This document shows positions 26,356 to 34,831 of a DNA stretch of 64,000 nucleotides, in pieces (positions within the stretch are counted from its first letter, which is position 1; each line of letters opens with the position of its first letter). This DNA is from Roseibium marinum (lineage in GTDB: Bacteria; Pseudomonadota; Alphaproteobacteria; Rhizobiales; Stappiaceae). Below the pieces are notes generated by a model. It was given only the letters and a program-made list of their open reading frames with translations, was not told where the DNA came from and made no database searches. The position numbers were made by a program, and so were the translations under genes. The stretch covers positions 620,001 through 684,000 of the forward strand of contig NZ_PPCN01000001.1 of assembly GCF_002906165.1 (NCBI RefSeq), written 5' to 3'.

Positions 26356-27352
26356 GAAACAGATAAATTCCTTCGATGTCGCCCGGTTGGCCGGTGTGTC
26401 GCGCTCGGCCGTTTCGCGAACCTTTACCGATGGCGCCAGTGTTTCGAAGGAGACCCGCGACAAGGTGATGGAGGCGGCCCGCCGGCTCGGCTACCGGGTC
26501 AATGTCCTGGCAAGATCGTTGCACAAGCAGAAATCGGATCTCGTCGGTGTGGTTGCCGCCGATCTGGACAATCCGTTTCGCGCCGAACAGATCGACCTCC
26601 TGACGCAAGGTCTGCTGGAACTCGGTTTCCGCCCCATCCTGCTCAGGGGCGAACCGTCCGCCGACGTTGCGGACCTGATCGGCTCCCTGCTGCAATACAG
26701 CGTCGCCGGTGTCATCGTCACATCCGACACGCCTCCTGAGGAAATCTGCCAGGAATGCCTTCAGAACGGGGTCCCGCTGGTGGTGGTCAACAAGCGCGAT
26801 CCGGGTGCGCCGGTCGACAGGGTGGTGACCGATTTCGAGGCCGGCGGCCGGATGGCACTGGAGCATCTTCTGGACTGCGGCTGCACAAGACTTGCCGTCG
26901 TCACGCCCGAACGGTCCTCCTATTCGATCAACGGCCGGGCGCTCGCCTTCGAACAGGCGGCGAACGCCAAAGGCGTTTCCGTCATCCGGATTGCCTGGGG
27001 GACCCAGTCCTATGAAGGCGGACTGGCCGCGGCCGGCTTCGTGCACCGCGTGCGCAGCGAAATCGACGGCATTTTCTGCACCGCCGACTATCTCGCCCTT
27101 GGCGTTCTCGATGGTCTGCGCCATGTGCACGGCCTGAAGGTGCCGAGGGACATTCAGGTGATCGGCTACGACGATATCCCGCAGGCGTCCTGGAAGGCCT
27201 ACGACCTGACCACCGTGGCCCAGAGCCGCCGGGACCTGTGCGAAGCGACGCTGGACCTTCTGATTCAGCGCCTGGAAGAGCCCGAGACGCCGCCGCAGAT
27301 CCGCACCTGCGGCGTGACGCTGGTCCAGCGCGGAACGACGCTGGGCTCGTGA
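26333..27352 (+). CDS. LacI family transcriptional regulator
   Basis: 339 aa. HTH at about residues 12-60 (DVARLAGVSRSAVSRTFTDGA) with the hinge helix NVLARSLHKQKS, followed by a periplasmic-binding-like effector domain ending RDIQVIGYDDIPQAS. ACGGAAG precedes the ATG. It is the last gene of the ABC-GDPD operon and the obvious ligand for the palindrome at 20089-20106. Confidence 0.93.
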   Translation: MSDASGPRKQINSFDVARLAGVSRSAVSRTFTDGASVSKETRDKVMEAARRLGYRVNVLARSLHKQKSDLVGVVAADLDNPFRAEQIDLLTQGLLELGFRPILLRGEPSADVADLIGSLLQYSVAGVIVTSDTPPEEICQECLQNGVPLVVVNKRDPGAPVDRVVTDFEAGGRMALEHLLDCGCTRLAVVTPERSSYSINGRALAFEQAANAKGVSVIRIAWGTQSYEGGLAAAGFVHRVRSEIDGIFCTADYLALGVLDGLRHVHGLKVPRDIQVIGYDDIPQASWKAYDLTTVAQSRRDLCEATLDLLIQRLEEPETPPQIRTCGVTLVQRGTTLGS

Positions 27353-27469
27353 CCCCGCGGTGTGAATGATTCGCAGCACCCGGTTTCCCGGCGGTCGTCT
27401 GCATCGTGTGTGTGCGAGCCTGCATTCGCGGGAAGTCTCCGAAAAAACGAAAGTTTTTTTCGCGTCCGC

Positions 27470-27790
27470 AAAATGGAAATCCGGCGGGAAGCAAAAGAAA
27501 TTATAAGTGAGCGAGATGAAATTAATAGGTTAGAAAGAGTGACCCCTCAATCAACCGCTTGTAATTATAGAAAATAATATGATTAACAATTTTTATATAG
27601 TTATAAATACGCAATATTGATTTTAGGAAGTATTCGTAAAAATGTCTATATCAATATCTTTTACGACATTTTTGGAAAATATCAGTAATTTACAATGTTA
27701 ACACAAGAAAAAATCATAATCATAATAATCTAGAAAACGGAGTTACTTTTCGAGTTTACCTCCAGTTAAGCCGTTGCGTGGAACTTGGGT
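27470..27790. other. Strongly AT-rich intergenic region upstream of the Amt-chemoreceptor gene
   Basis: About 300 bp with long A/T stretches (27490-27760), in sharp contrast to GC-rich surroundings. No reading frame or known RNA was recognised. It is likely a curved promoter region, a nucleoid-protein (MucR/H-NS-like) target, or the scar of a lost insertion. Several TATAAT-like boxes occur, so no single promoter can be chosen. Confidence 0.45.
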
Positions 27791-27819
27791 GCGACTACTT
27801 CGGTAACCGGAGGCTTCAC

Positions 27820-30246
27820 ATGCGTTTCGTGGCATTGGCTATTCTGACTATATGGGCATTCAGCTCCGGCGCGCTTGCGGCGGAGCCATCTGTCGAGGAT
27901 CAGTTGCGGCAACTGAGATCGATGATCGAAAGCCAGCAGGCGAATGCCGATCACATGTGGACGATGACGGCGGCGGCTCTGGTACTGCTGATGCAGATCG
28001 GATTCCTTTTCCTGGAAGCCGGTATGGTTCGCTCCAAGAACTCCATCAACGTCGCACAGAAAAACGTGACCGACTTCGTTCTCTCGGTCTGCCTGTTCTA
28101 CCTGGCCGGTTTTTCAATCATGTTCGGCTCCTCCATCGCGGGATTTCTCGGCGCACCCGGGCAACTGGCTGCTCTTGAGACCGCATCGGACTGGACATAC
28201 ACCTTCTTTGTCTTCCAGGCGGTTTTTGTCGGCACGGCGGCGACGATCGTTTCCGGCGCCGTCGCGGAACGGATGAAATTTTCCGGCTATCTGGTCATGT
28301 CGGGGGCCCTCGCCGTTTTCATCTATCCCGTTTTCGGTCATTGGGCCTGGGGCAATCTTCTGCTTTCGGACAATACCGCATGGCTGGCCGACGCGGGCTT
28401 CATCGATTTTGCCGGATCCACAGTCGTTCATTCCGTGGGCGGCTGGATCGGTCTGGCCGGTATCGTTGTTCTGGGTCCGCGTCTCGGCCGGTTCGATGAA
28501 AACGGTCAGGCGCGCACCATACACGGACATTCCATGGTCCTGTCGGCAGCCGGAGCGCTGATCCTTCTGGTCGGCTGGATCGGTTTCAACGGCGGTTCGA
28601 CGACAGCCGGTACACCGGACTTCGCCCATATCATCGCCAATACGCTGGTTGCCGCGGCGGTCGGCGGCGTGGTGGGGCTGATTGCGGGCAGGTTCTATGA
28701 CGGCTTGTTCCTGCCGGTGCGCTCGCTCAACGGCATGCTCGGCGCGCTTGTGGGGATCACCGCGGGCTGCGACGCGGTCAACCTGCATGGCGCGATGATG
28801 ATCGGCGCCTTTTGCGGCGTGCTGGTGATCGTATCGGAAGAAATCCTGCTGCGCGTCTTCAGACTGGACGATGTGGTTGGCGCGGTTTCCGTCCACGGTG
28901 TGTGCGGCGCGATCGGAACCCTGCTGGTTGCCCTGTTCGCGGTGGAAGAAAAACTGGCCGCGGCCAACCGGTTCGAACAGTTCATCGTGCAATTGGAGGG
29001 AGTGGCTGTCGGATTTGCCTGGGCCTTCGCCCTGAGCTTCGTCGTGTTCAAGCTGATCGACATGCTGATCGGCCTGAGGGTGACACCGGAAGAGGAGATC
29101 AGCGGCCTGAACGCCTCCGAGCACGGCGCGACGCTGGGAACCGGCGCACTTCAGGAGGCCCTTTACCGCATCACCCATCTCGACAAGGACCTCACCCGGC
29201 GCCTGGACGACTCGGGAGGAGACGAAGCGGCCGAACTTGCCCAGGTGATCAATCCGTTTCTCGACGAAATTCACAAGCTCGTCGCGGGTCTGTCCGGCCA
29301 GGCGAGATCCGTCGCGGCGACCTCGAGTTCCCTGGAACAGCTGTCGGGCCACTTCTTCAGCGGATCCGAGCGGGTGACGTCCGGCTCGTCGGAGCTGTCC
29401 GAACAGGCGACTGCCTTGTCGGCCGATTCCGGCAACGCGGCCGACATAACCGGGCGGATCCTGTCCGACTCGCAAAAAGTGGCCGATGCCTCCCGGGCAA
29501 TGGCCGATGAAATGCAGGAAGTGTCCGGCATCATCGGAGAGCTGGTGCATTCCGTCGGCCAGGTGGCCGGTTCGGCGAACGAAGCCTCCGACGTTACCGA
29601 GAAGGCGAACACGCTGGCGGCCAGCGCGAAGGAAACCATGCAGGCGCTTGCCGTGTCCTCCCGCCAGATCGAGGATATCGTCGGACTTATCGACGGTATC
29701 GCCGATCAGACCAACCTCCTGGCGTTGAACGCGACCATTGAAGCGGCCCGCGCCGGCGAGGCCGGCAGGGGGTTCGCGATCGTCGCGGGGGAAGTCAAGG
29801 CGCTCGCCGAACAGACCCAGAAGGCGACCGAGGAAATCCGTCAGAGAGTGGTGAGAATGCTGGCCGATTCAGACAAGGCGAATATCGGCATCGACGAGGT
29901 CATAGACATCATCCGCCTGGTCAACGAGACGATGGGCGGCATCGCGGCGGCCGCCGGCCAGCAGAATGCCGATGCGACGCGCGCCGCGCAGCGAACCTCC
30001 GACGTGTCGGACCAGGCCAGCGGTCTCATGGAGAGCCTCACCGGCATTAATGGCGATATCGGTCAGATCGCGGAGTTCACCGGCAAGGTCGCCTCCTCCG
30101 CCCGCAATTCCACGGACCAGGCACAGCAGCTTCGCTCCGAGGCGCAGAAAAACATGGACGGCGTGTCGTCGATGAAAACCGCCGTTGGCGATCTCGGCAC
30201 TGTCGCCGGCGCACTCAAGACGGCCGTCAGCACCTACCGGTCCTGA
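27820..30246 (+). CDS. Ammonium transporter-chemoreceptor fusion (Amt-MCP)
   Basis: 808 aa. Signal peptide (about 1-21), then an 11-helix Amt domain (about 45-420) with the pore twin histidines H204 (TVVHSVGG) and H359 (VHGVCG), the gate-type Phe in FQAVF and the GWIGFNGGS motif. A HAMP-like segment follows (about 447-490, DLTRRLDDSGGDEAAEL), then an MCP signalling domain (about 500-800) with the conserved hairpin tip (ADQTNLLALNATIEAARAGE, then AGRGFAIVAGEVKALAEQT). It should sense, and perhaps carry, ammonium and signal to CheA/CheW. No C-terminal methylation-enzyme docking pentapeptide is visible. GGAGG lies before the ATG. No che genes are nearby. Confidence 0.93.
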   Translation: MRFVALAILTIWAFSSGALAAEPSVEDQLRQLRSMIESQQANADHMWTMTAAALVLLMQIGFLFLEAGMVRSKNSINVAQKNVTDFVLSVCLFYLAGFSIMFGSSIAGFLGAPGQLAALETASDWTYTFFVFQAVFVGTAATIVSGAVAERMKFSGYLVMSGALAVFIYPVFGHWAWGNLLLSDNTAWLADAGFIDFAGSTVVHSVGGWIGLAGIVVLGPRLGRFDENGQARTIHGHSMVLSAAGALILLVGWIGFNGGSTTAGTPDFAHIIANTLVAAAVGGVVGLIAGRFYDGLFLPVRSLNGMLGALVGITAGCDAVNLHGAMMIGAFCGVLVIVSEEILLRVFRLDDVVGAVSVHGVCGAIGTLLVALFAVEEKLAAANRFEQFIVQLEGVAVGFAWAFALSFVVFKLIDMLIGLRVTPEEEISGLNASEHGATLGTGALQEALYRITHLDKDLTRRLDDSGGDEAAELAQVINPFLDEIHKLVAGLSGQARSVAATSSSLEQLSGHFFSGSERVTSGSSELSEQATALSADSGNAADITGRILSDSQKVADASRAMADEMQEVSGIIGELVHSVGQVAGSANEASDVTEKANTLAASAKETMQALAVSSRQIEDIVGLIDGIADQTNLLALNATIEAARAGEAGRGFAIVAGEVKALAEQTQKATEEIRQRVVRMLADSDKANIGIDEVIDIIRLVNETMGGIAAAAGQQNADATRAAQRTSDVSDQASGLMESLTGINGDIGQIAEFTGKVASSARNSTDQAQQLRSEAQKNMDGVSSMKTAVGDLGTVAGALKTAVSTYRS

Positions 30247-30275
30247 CGGCAAGCGTCCGTGGATGGTGCGAGCCG

Positions 30276-31001
30276 TCAGCGGCCGTTCCGTTTGCGCCAA
30301 TCCTCGTATTTGGTCTGGTGTTCTTCCTTGGTGCAGGGATAGAGCCCGATGATGGATTCTCCCGCCTGAACCTGTTCGAGCACAAAGTCCTCGAAGCTTT
30401 CCATGCCGGTGCATTCCTCGGCGATTTCATCGGCCAGATGCGTGGGGATGACCATCACGCCGTCCCCGTCGCCCACCATCACGTCGCCGGGAAAGACGGC
30501 GACGTCACCGCAGGCGACCGGCACATTGATGTCGAGCGCTTCATGCAGGGTCAGGTTTGTCGGGGCCGACGGCCGCGCGTAATAGGCAGGCATGTCCAGC
30601 CTGCCGATGCCTTGCGCGTCCCGGAAACCGCCGTCGGAGACGACCCCGGCGGCGCCGCGCAGCGCCAGCCGCGTGATCAGGATCGATCCCGCTGTCGCCG
30701 CCCGGCTGTCCTTGCGTCCGTCCATGACCAGGACCCAGCCGGGAGGGCAGGTTTCCACGGCGACGCGCTGCGGATGATCGGCGTTGCGGAAGACGGTGAT
30801 CGGATTGCGGTCCTCGCGCGCCGGGATGTAGCGCAGGGTGAAGGCCTGGCCCACCATCGTTTCCGCCTTGGGGGAAACGGGAACCACGCCCTGGACGAAC
30901 TGGTTACGCAGCCCGCGCTTGAACAGGGCGGTGGCGATCGACGCGGTCGAAATCCGTTTCAGCTTGTCGCGGGTTTCGCTGGAAAGCACGTAGTCGGTCA
31001 T
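30276..31001 (-). CDS. RraA family protein, HMG/CHA aldolase-like
   Basis: 241 aa. The core motif DGGFRDAQ supplies the Arg-Asp pair that binds substrate and metal in 4-hydroxy-4-methyl-2-oxoglutarate aldolases; VFPGDVMVGDGDGVMVIP is the other family block. RraA-fold proteins also include an RNase E inhibitor, but next to a sugar-acid dehydratase and TRAP transporter an aldolase cleaving the 2-keto product is more likely. Last gene of the TRAP operon, 18 bp after the dehydratase. Confidence 0.85.
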   Translation of the reverse strand: MTDYVLSSETRDKLKRISTASIATALFKRGLRNQFVQGVVPVSPKAETMVGQAFTLRYIPAREDRNPITVFRNADHPQRVAVETCPPGWVLVMDGRKDSRAATAGSILITRLALRGAAGVVSDGGFRDAQGIGRLDMPAYYARPSAPTNLTLHEALDINVPVACGDVAVFPGDVMVGDGDGVMVIPTHLADEIAEECTGMESFEDFVLEQVQAGESIIGLYPCTKEEHQTKYEDWRKRNGR

Positions 31002-31019
31002 GGGTGTCCTCGATAACGG

Positions 31020-32753
31020 TCAGTAGATGTCCGGCTCGCCCGCGGCGGTGCCGAAATCGGTTTGCAGGAAGTCGAAGTCGCAGCCCTTGTCGGCCTGGGT
31101 GACATGGCGGGAGAACATATAGCCGTAGCCCCGCTGGAAGCGCGGTTCCGGCGCCTGCCAGGCCGTCCGCCGCCGTTGCAGTTCGTCCTCGCCCACCAGC
31201 ATGTCGAGCCGCCGGCCGGCAAGATCCAGCCGCACGATGTCGCCCGTGCGAAGCAGCGCCAGCGGGCCGCCGATATAGCTTTCGGGCGCGACATGCAGCA
31301 CGCAGGCGCCGTAGGAAGTGCCGGACATGCGCGCGTCGGAAATCCGCAGCATGTCGCGGTAGCCCTGCTTGATCAGCGCCTTGGGGATCGGCAGCATGCC
31401 CCATTCCGGCATTCCGGGCCCGCCCTGGGGACCGGCGTTGCGCAGAACCAGAACATGGTCCGGTGTCACATCCAGCGTCTCGTCATCGATGGCGGCCTTC
31501 ATGTCCGGGTAGCTGTCGAAGACGAGCGCCGGGCCTTCATGGAAATGAAATTTGGGGTCGCAGGCCGCCGGCTTGATCACGGCCCCGTCGGGGCACAGAT
31601 TGCCGCGCAGAACGGCGAGCGAGCCTTCATGGTAGACCGGATTGGAAAGCGGACGGATGACGTCGGCGTTGTGGACTTCCGCGCCGATCAGGTTTTCCCC
31701 CAGCGGCCTGCCGGTGACCGTCATCGCCGTGCAATCGAGCCGGTCCTCAAGCTGCTTCATCAGCGCGCGCAGGCCGCCCGCGTAGTGGAAATCCTCCATC
31801 AGGTAGTCCTTGCCCGCGGGGCGGACATTGGCGATCAGCGGCGTGGTGCGGCCGAGCGCGTCGAGATCGTCCAGCGTCATGGCGACCCCGGCGCGCCGCG
31901 CCATGGCGATCAGGTGGACCACCGCATTGGTCGAACAGCCGGTCGCCATGGCGACGAGTGCGGCGTTGTGGAATGCCGCGGGCGTCGCGATCCGGTTCGG
32001 GGTCAGGTCTTCCCACACCATTTCCACGATCCGCCGGCCGCACTCCGCGGACATGCGCTGGTGGCCGGAATCCACCGCCGGAATAGACGATGCGCCGGGC
32101 AGCGAAAAGCCGAGCGCTTCGGCGATTGCCGTCATGGTGGAAGCGGTGCCCATGGTCATGCAGGTTCCGGCGGAGCGGGCGATGCCACCCTGGATGCCCC
32201 GCCATTCCGCGTCGGAAATATTGCCGGCGCGCCGTTCGTCCCAGTATTTCCAGGCATCCGATCCGGAACCGAGGGTCTTGCCGGCGTAATTGCCCCGGAG
32301 CATCGGCCCGGCGGGCAGGTAGATCATCGGAACGCCCGCCGACAGCGCGCCCATCACCAGCCCCGGCGTGGTCTTGTCGCAGCCCCCCATCAGCACCACG
32401 CCGTCGAGCGGGTGCGAGCGGATCATCTCCTCCGTCTCCATGGCCAGCATGTTGCGGTAAAGCATCGAGGTCGGCTTGGTGAAGCTCTCGTCGACGGAGA
32501 GCGCGGGCATCTCCACACCGAAGCCGCCCGCCTGCAGGATACCCCGCTTGACGTCCTGGACCCGGTCGCGGAAATGCGCGTGGCAGGTGTTGAGCTCCGA
32601 CCAGGTGTTGAGGACGCCGATGACCGGCCTGTCGCGGAAATCCTCTTCCGCATAGCCAAGCTGCATCATGCGCGAGCGGTGACCGAAGCTGCGCAGGTCG
32701 TCTGGGGCGAACCAGCGCGCCGAGCGGAGGGTCGTGGGAGTTTTTCTTGTCAT
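31020..32753 (-). CDS. IlvD/Edd family dehydratase (sugar-acid dehydratase type)
   Basis: 577 aa. Conserved iron-sulfur Cys and family blocks are present: MGGCDKTTPG, AGTCMTMGTASTM, TGCSTNAVVHL, RNAGPQGGPGMPEWG, SDARMSGTSYG. The N-terminal RSARWFAPDDLRSFGHRSRMMQLG is typical of pentonate/galactonate dehydratases (L-arabonate type) rather than branched-chain biosynthetic IlvD. It should convert a sugar acid to a 2-keto-3-deoxy acid. ATG 3 bp after the small membrane protein's stop. Confidence 0.9.
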   Translation of the reverse strand: MTRKTPTTLRSARWFAPDDLRSFGHRSRMMQLGYAEEDFRDRPVIGVLNTWSELNTCHAHFRDRVQDVKRGILQAGGFGVEMPALSVDESFTKPTSMLYRNMLAMETEEMIRSHPLDGVVLMGGCDKTTPGLVMGALSAGVPMIYLPAGPMLRGNYAGKTLGSGSDAWKYWDERRAGNISDAEWRGIQGGIARSAGTCMTMGTASTMTAIAEALGFSLPGASSIPAVDSGHQRMSAECGRRIVEMVWEDLTPNRIATPAAFHNAALVAMATGCSTNAVVHLIAMARRAGVAMTLDDLDALGRTTPLIANVRPAGKDYLMEDFHYAGGLRALMKQLEDRLDCTAMTVTGRPLGENLIGAEVHNADVIRPLSNPVYHEGSLAVLRGNLCPDGAVIKPAACDPKFHFHEGPALVFDSYPDMKAAIDDETLDVTPDHVLVLRNAGPQGGPGMPEWGMLPIPKALIKQGYRDMLRISDARMSGTSYGACVLHVAPESYIGGPLALLRTGDIVRLDLAGRRLDMLVGEDELQRRRTAWQAPEPRFQRGYGYMFSRHVTQADKGCDFDFLQTDFGTAAGEPDIY

Positions 32754-32756
32754 GGT

Positions 32757-32924
32757 TCAACCCGTGAATGCAAAAATCAGCCAGATGACGAAAAGGGTGA
32801 AGACAGTCCCCGCGATTTCCGGCCAATTGCCGAAAGCATAATGCTCCCGCCGCTCCTCGGCGGCGAATTCCGCCGGGGATATGTCCTCGTCCTGGCGGGT
32901 CAGGTCGCGGTCGTCGATGGGCAT
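32757..32924 (-). CDS. 55-aa single-helix membrane protein of the TRAP operon
   Basis: A short frame between dctM and the dehydratase gene, reading MPIDDRDLTRQDED at the start, an amphipathic acidic stretch (ISPAEFAAEERREH), then one hydrophobic helix (about 37-53, IAGTVFTLFVIWLIFAF) and a two-residue tail. GAGGAAG lies 7 nt before the ATG; spacing is 10 bp to the dctM stop and 3 bp to the dehydratase start, which supports real translation within the operon. Possibly an accessory subunit of the TRAP permease; no family recognised. Confidence 0.8.
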   Translation of the reverse strand: MPIDDRDLTRQDEDISPAEFAAEERREHYAFGNWPEIAGTVFTLFVIWLIFAFTG

Positions 32925-32934
32925 TTGCGCTTCC

Positions 32935-34251
32935 TCACTCGAACAGGCCCGGAAGCCACAGGGCGATTTCCGGAAAGAACAGGACCAGGAACAGGCCGAC
33001 TGCCTGCAGGGCGATGAACGGCAGCACCGCGGCGAAGATCTCCTGCAGCTCGATGCCTTTCGGAGCCACCGACTTCAGGAAGAAACAGGCGGGCCCGAAG
33101 GGCGGCGAGAGATAGTAGATCTGGATGTTCATGGCGAACAGCACGCCGAACCAGACCGGATCGAACCCCAGGTCGACGACCACCGGCGCGAAGATCGGCA
33201 CGGTGATGAAGATGATCGCGATCCACTCCAGGAAGGTGCCGAGCACCATGACGATCAGCATCATGACGACGATCACCAGGATCGGCGCGATGTCGAGCGC
33301 GTTGAGCGTGCCGCGCAGGAATTCGCCGCCGCCGATGCGGTTATAGATGCCGATGAGCGAAACCGCGCCGAGCACCAGCCAGATGATCGAGCCGACCGTC
33401 AGCACCGTCTGGCGCATGGCGTCGCGGGCCATCACCCAGGTCAGCTCCTTGCGGGCGGCCGCCACCACGAGGGCGCCGACCGCGCCGATGGCGGCGGCTT
33501 CCGTGACGGTGGCGATGCCGGAATAGATGACGCCGAGGACAGCGCCGATCAGAAGGCCGGGGAGAATGACGCCTTTCAGGAACTTCATCCGCCGGAACAG
33601 CGGCAGCCCGGTTTCGGGTATGTCGAAGATCGGCGCCAGTCCCGGATTGAGCCGGACGCGGACCAGGATATAGGCGATGAACAGGCTCGCCAGCATCAGT
33701 CCGGGAAGGGCGGAGGCGGCGAACAGCTTGGTGATGGAGACCTGCGCCGCGAGGCCGTAGACGATCAGCACCACGGAAGGCGGGATCAGGGTCGCCAGCG
33801 CGCCGGCCGCGCAGATGATGCCGATGGAAAGCTTGCGGTCATAGCCGAGGCGCAGCATCTGCGGCAGCGCGATCAGGCCGAGCATGACGATCTCGCCGCC
33901 CATGATGCCGGACATGGCGGCGAGCACAACGGCGACCACGCAGGTCTGCACCGCGACGGAGCCGCGGAACCGGCCGCCCATGATCGCCATGGAATCGAAC
34001 AGGGACCTGGCGATGCCGGAGCGTTCCAGGACATTGGCCATGAACACGAAGAAGGGCACCGCGATCAGCTCGTATTTGTGCAGCACCTCACCGACATTGG
34101 CGGCGACGATGAAGAAGCCCGCCCGCGTGCCGAAATAAAGGATCGCCGTTGCCAGCGATACCGTCAGCGTGGTGATGCCGAGCGGCACGCCGAGCGCCAT
34201 GAGCCCCAGCAGCGAGGCGACGATCAGCAGGGTGATGAGTTCAATGCCCAC
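32935..34251 (-). CDS. dctM: TRAP transporter large permease (DctM)
   Basis: 438 aa with about 12 hydrophobic helices. Typical DctM blocks include LGVPLGITTLTVS, VPFFVFMANVLERSG and IPPSVVLIVYGL. Uses the ion gradient to drive uptake together with DctQ and DctP. The GTG at 34251 is preferred because AAGGAG lies 9 nt upstream; a TTG at 34257 is too close to it. Overlaps the end of dctQ by 11 bp. Confidence 0.92.
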   Translation of the reverse strand: MGIELITLLIVASLLGLMALGVPLGITTLTVSLATAILYFGTRAGFFIVAANVGEVLHKYELIAVPFFVFMANVLERSGIARSLFDSMAIMGGRFRGSVAVQTCVVAVVLAAMSGIMGGEIVMLGLIALPQMLRLGYDRKLSIGIICAAGALATLIPPSVVLIVYGLAAQVSITKLFAASALPGLMLASLFIAYILVRVRLNPGLAPIFDIPETGLPLFRRMKFLKGVILPGLLIGAVLGVIYSGIATVTEAAAIGAVGALVVAAARKELTWVMARDAMRQTVLTVGSIIWLVLGAVSLIGIYNRIGGGEFLRGTLNALDIAPILVIVVMMLIVMVLGTFLEWIAIIFITVPIFAPVVVDLGFDPVWFGVLFAMNIQIYYLSPPFGPACFFLKSVAPKGIELQEIFAAVLPFIALQAVGLFLVLFFPEIALWLPGLFE

Positions 34252-34762
34252 CGGCAACGTCTCCTTCGCTGTCCTGCGCCCAGTGTATGATGTTGGCGGC
34301 GAGCTGCAGGATGTAGAGAATGCAGCCGGCGGTGAGCAGCAGCTTGAAATAGCTCGGCTGGATGGAATTGAGGGCCGTGCCCGATGTTTCGATCCGCCGC
34401 AGCACTTTCATCGCCGGACCCCAGAGCGCCATCGTCAGCACCAGCACCGCGCCGGTGGCGATCAGCATCTGGATCAGGCGCAACACCCGCCACAGCTTCG
34501 GGCTGACCAGCATTTCGATCATGGTGATCGAGATGTGCCGGTGGCGTTCGGTCACATAGCCGACCGAAAGGACCCAGGCGCTGGCGCACAGCGTCATGGC
34601 GAGCTCGGTCGACCAGACGGTGGGCCGGTCGAAGCCGTAGCGCATGACGACCTCGAAGGCTGAGACGAGAATGCAGGCAAAAAGCAGCATCGAACAGCTC
34701 TGGCCGATGAAGACACTGATCCTGTTCATCGACGCTGCGTATCCGGCCAATAGGCGTTTCAT
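34241..34762 (-). CDS. dctQ: TRAP transporter small permease (DctQ)
   Basis: 173 aa with four hydrophobic helices (for example SMLLFACILVSAFEVVMRYGF and MLIATGAVLVLTMALWG), the usual DctQ topology, and the family's VMRYGF motif after helix 1. CAGGA lies 9 nt before the ATG. Located between dctP and dctM. Confidence 0.92.
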   Translation of the reverse strand: MKRLLAGYAASMNRISVFIGQSCSMLLFACILVSAFEVVMRYGFDRPTVWSTELAMTLCASAWVLSVGYVTERHRHISITMIEMLVSPKLWRVLRLIQMLIATGAVLVLTMALWGPAMKVLRRIETSGTALNSIQPSYFKLLLTAGCILYILQLAANIIHWAQDSEGDVAGGH

Positions 34763-34831
34763 CGCGGCGATCCTGTGAGAAGAATAACAAGACCCGCACC
34801 ATGGATCATGGCGCGGGCCGCAACAAAGGGC

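Noticed and set aside
27780..27805. Sigma-54 promoter for the Amt-chemoreceptor gene
   Set aside because: TGGAACTTGGGTGC has GG and GC separated by 9 instead of the required 10 bases, so it does not meet the -24/-12 spacing.
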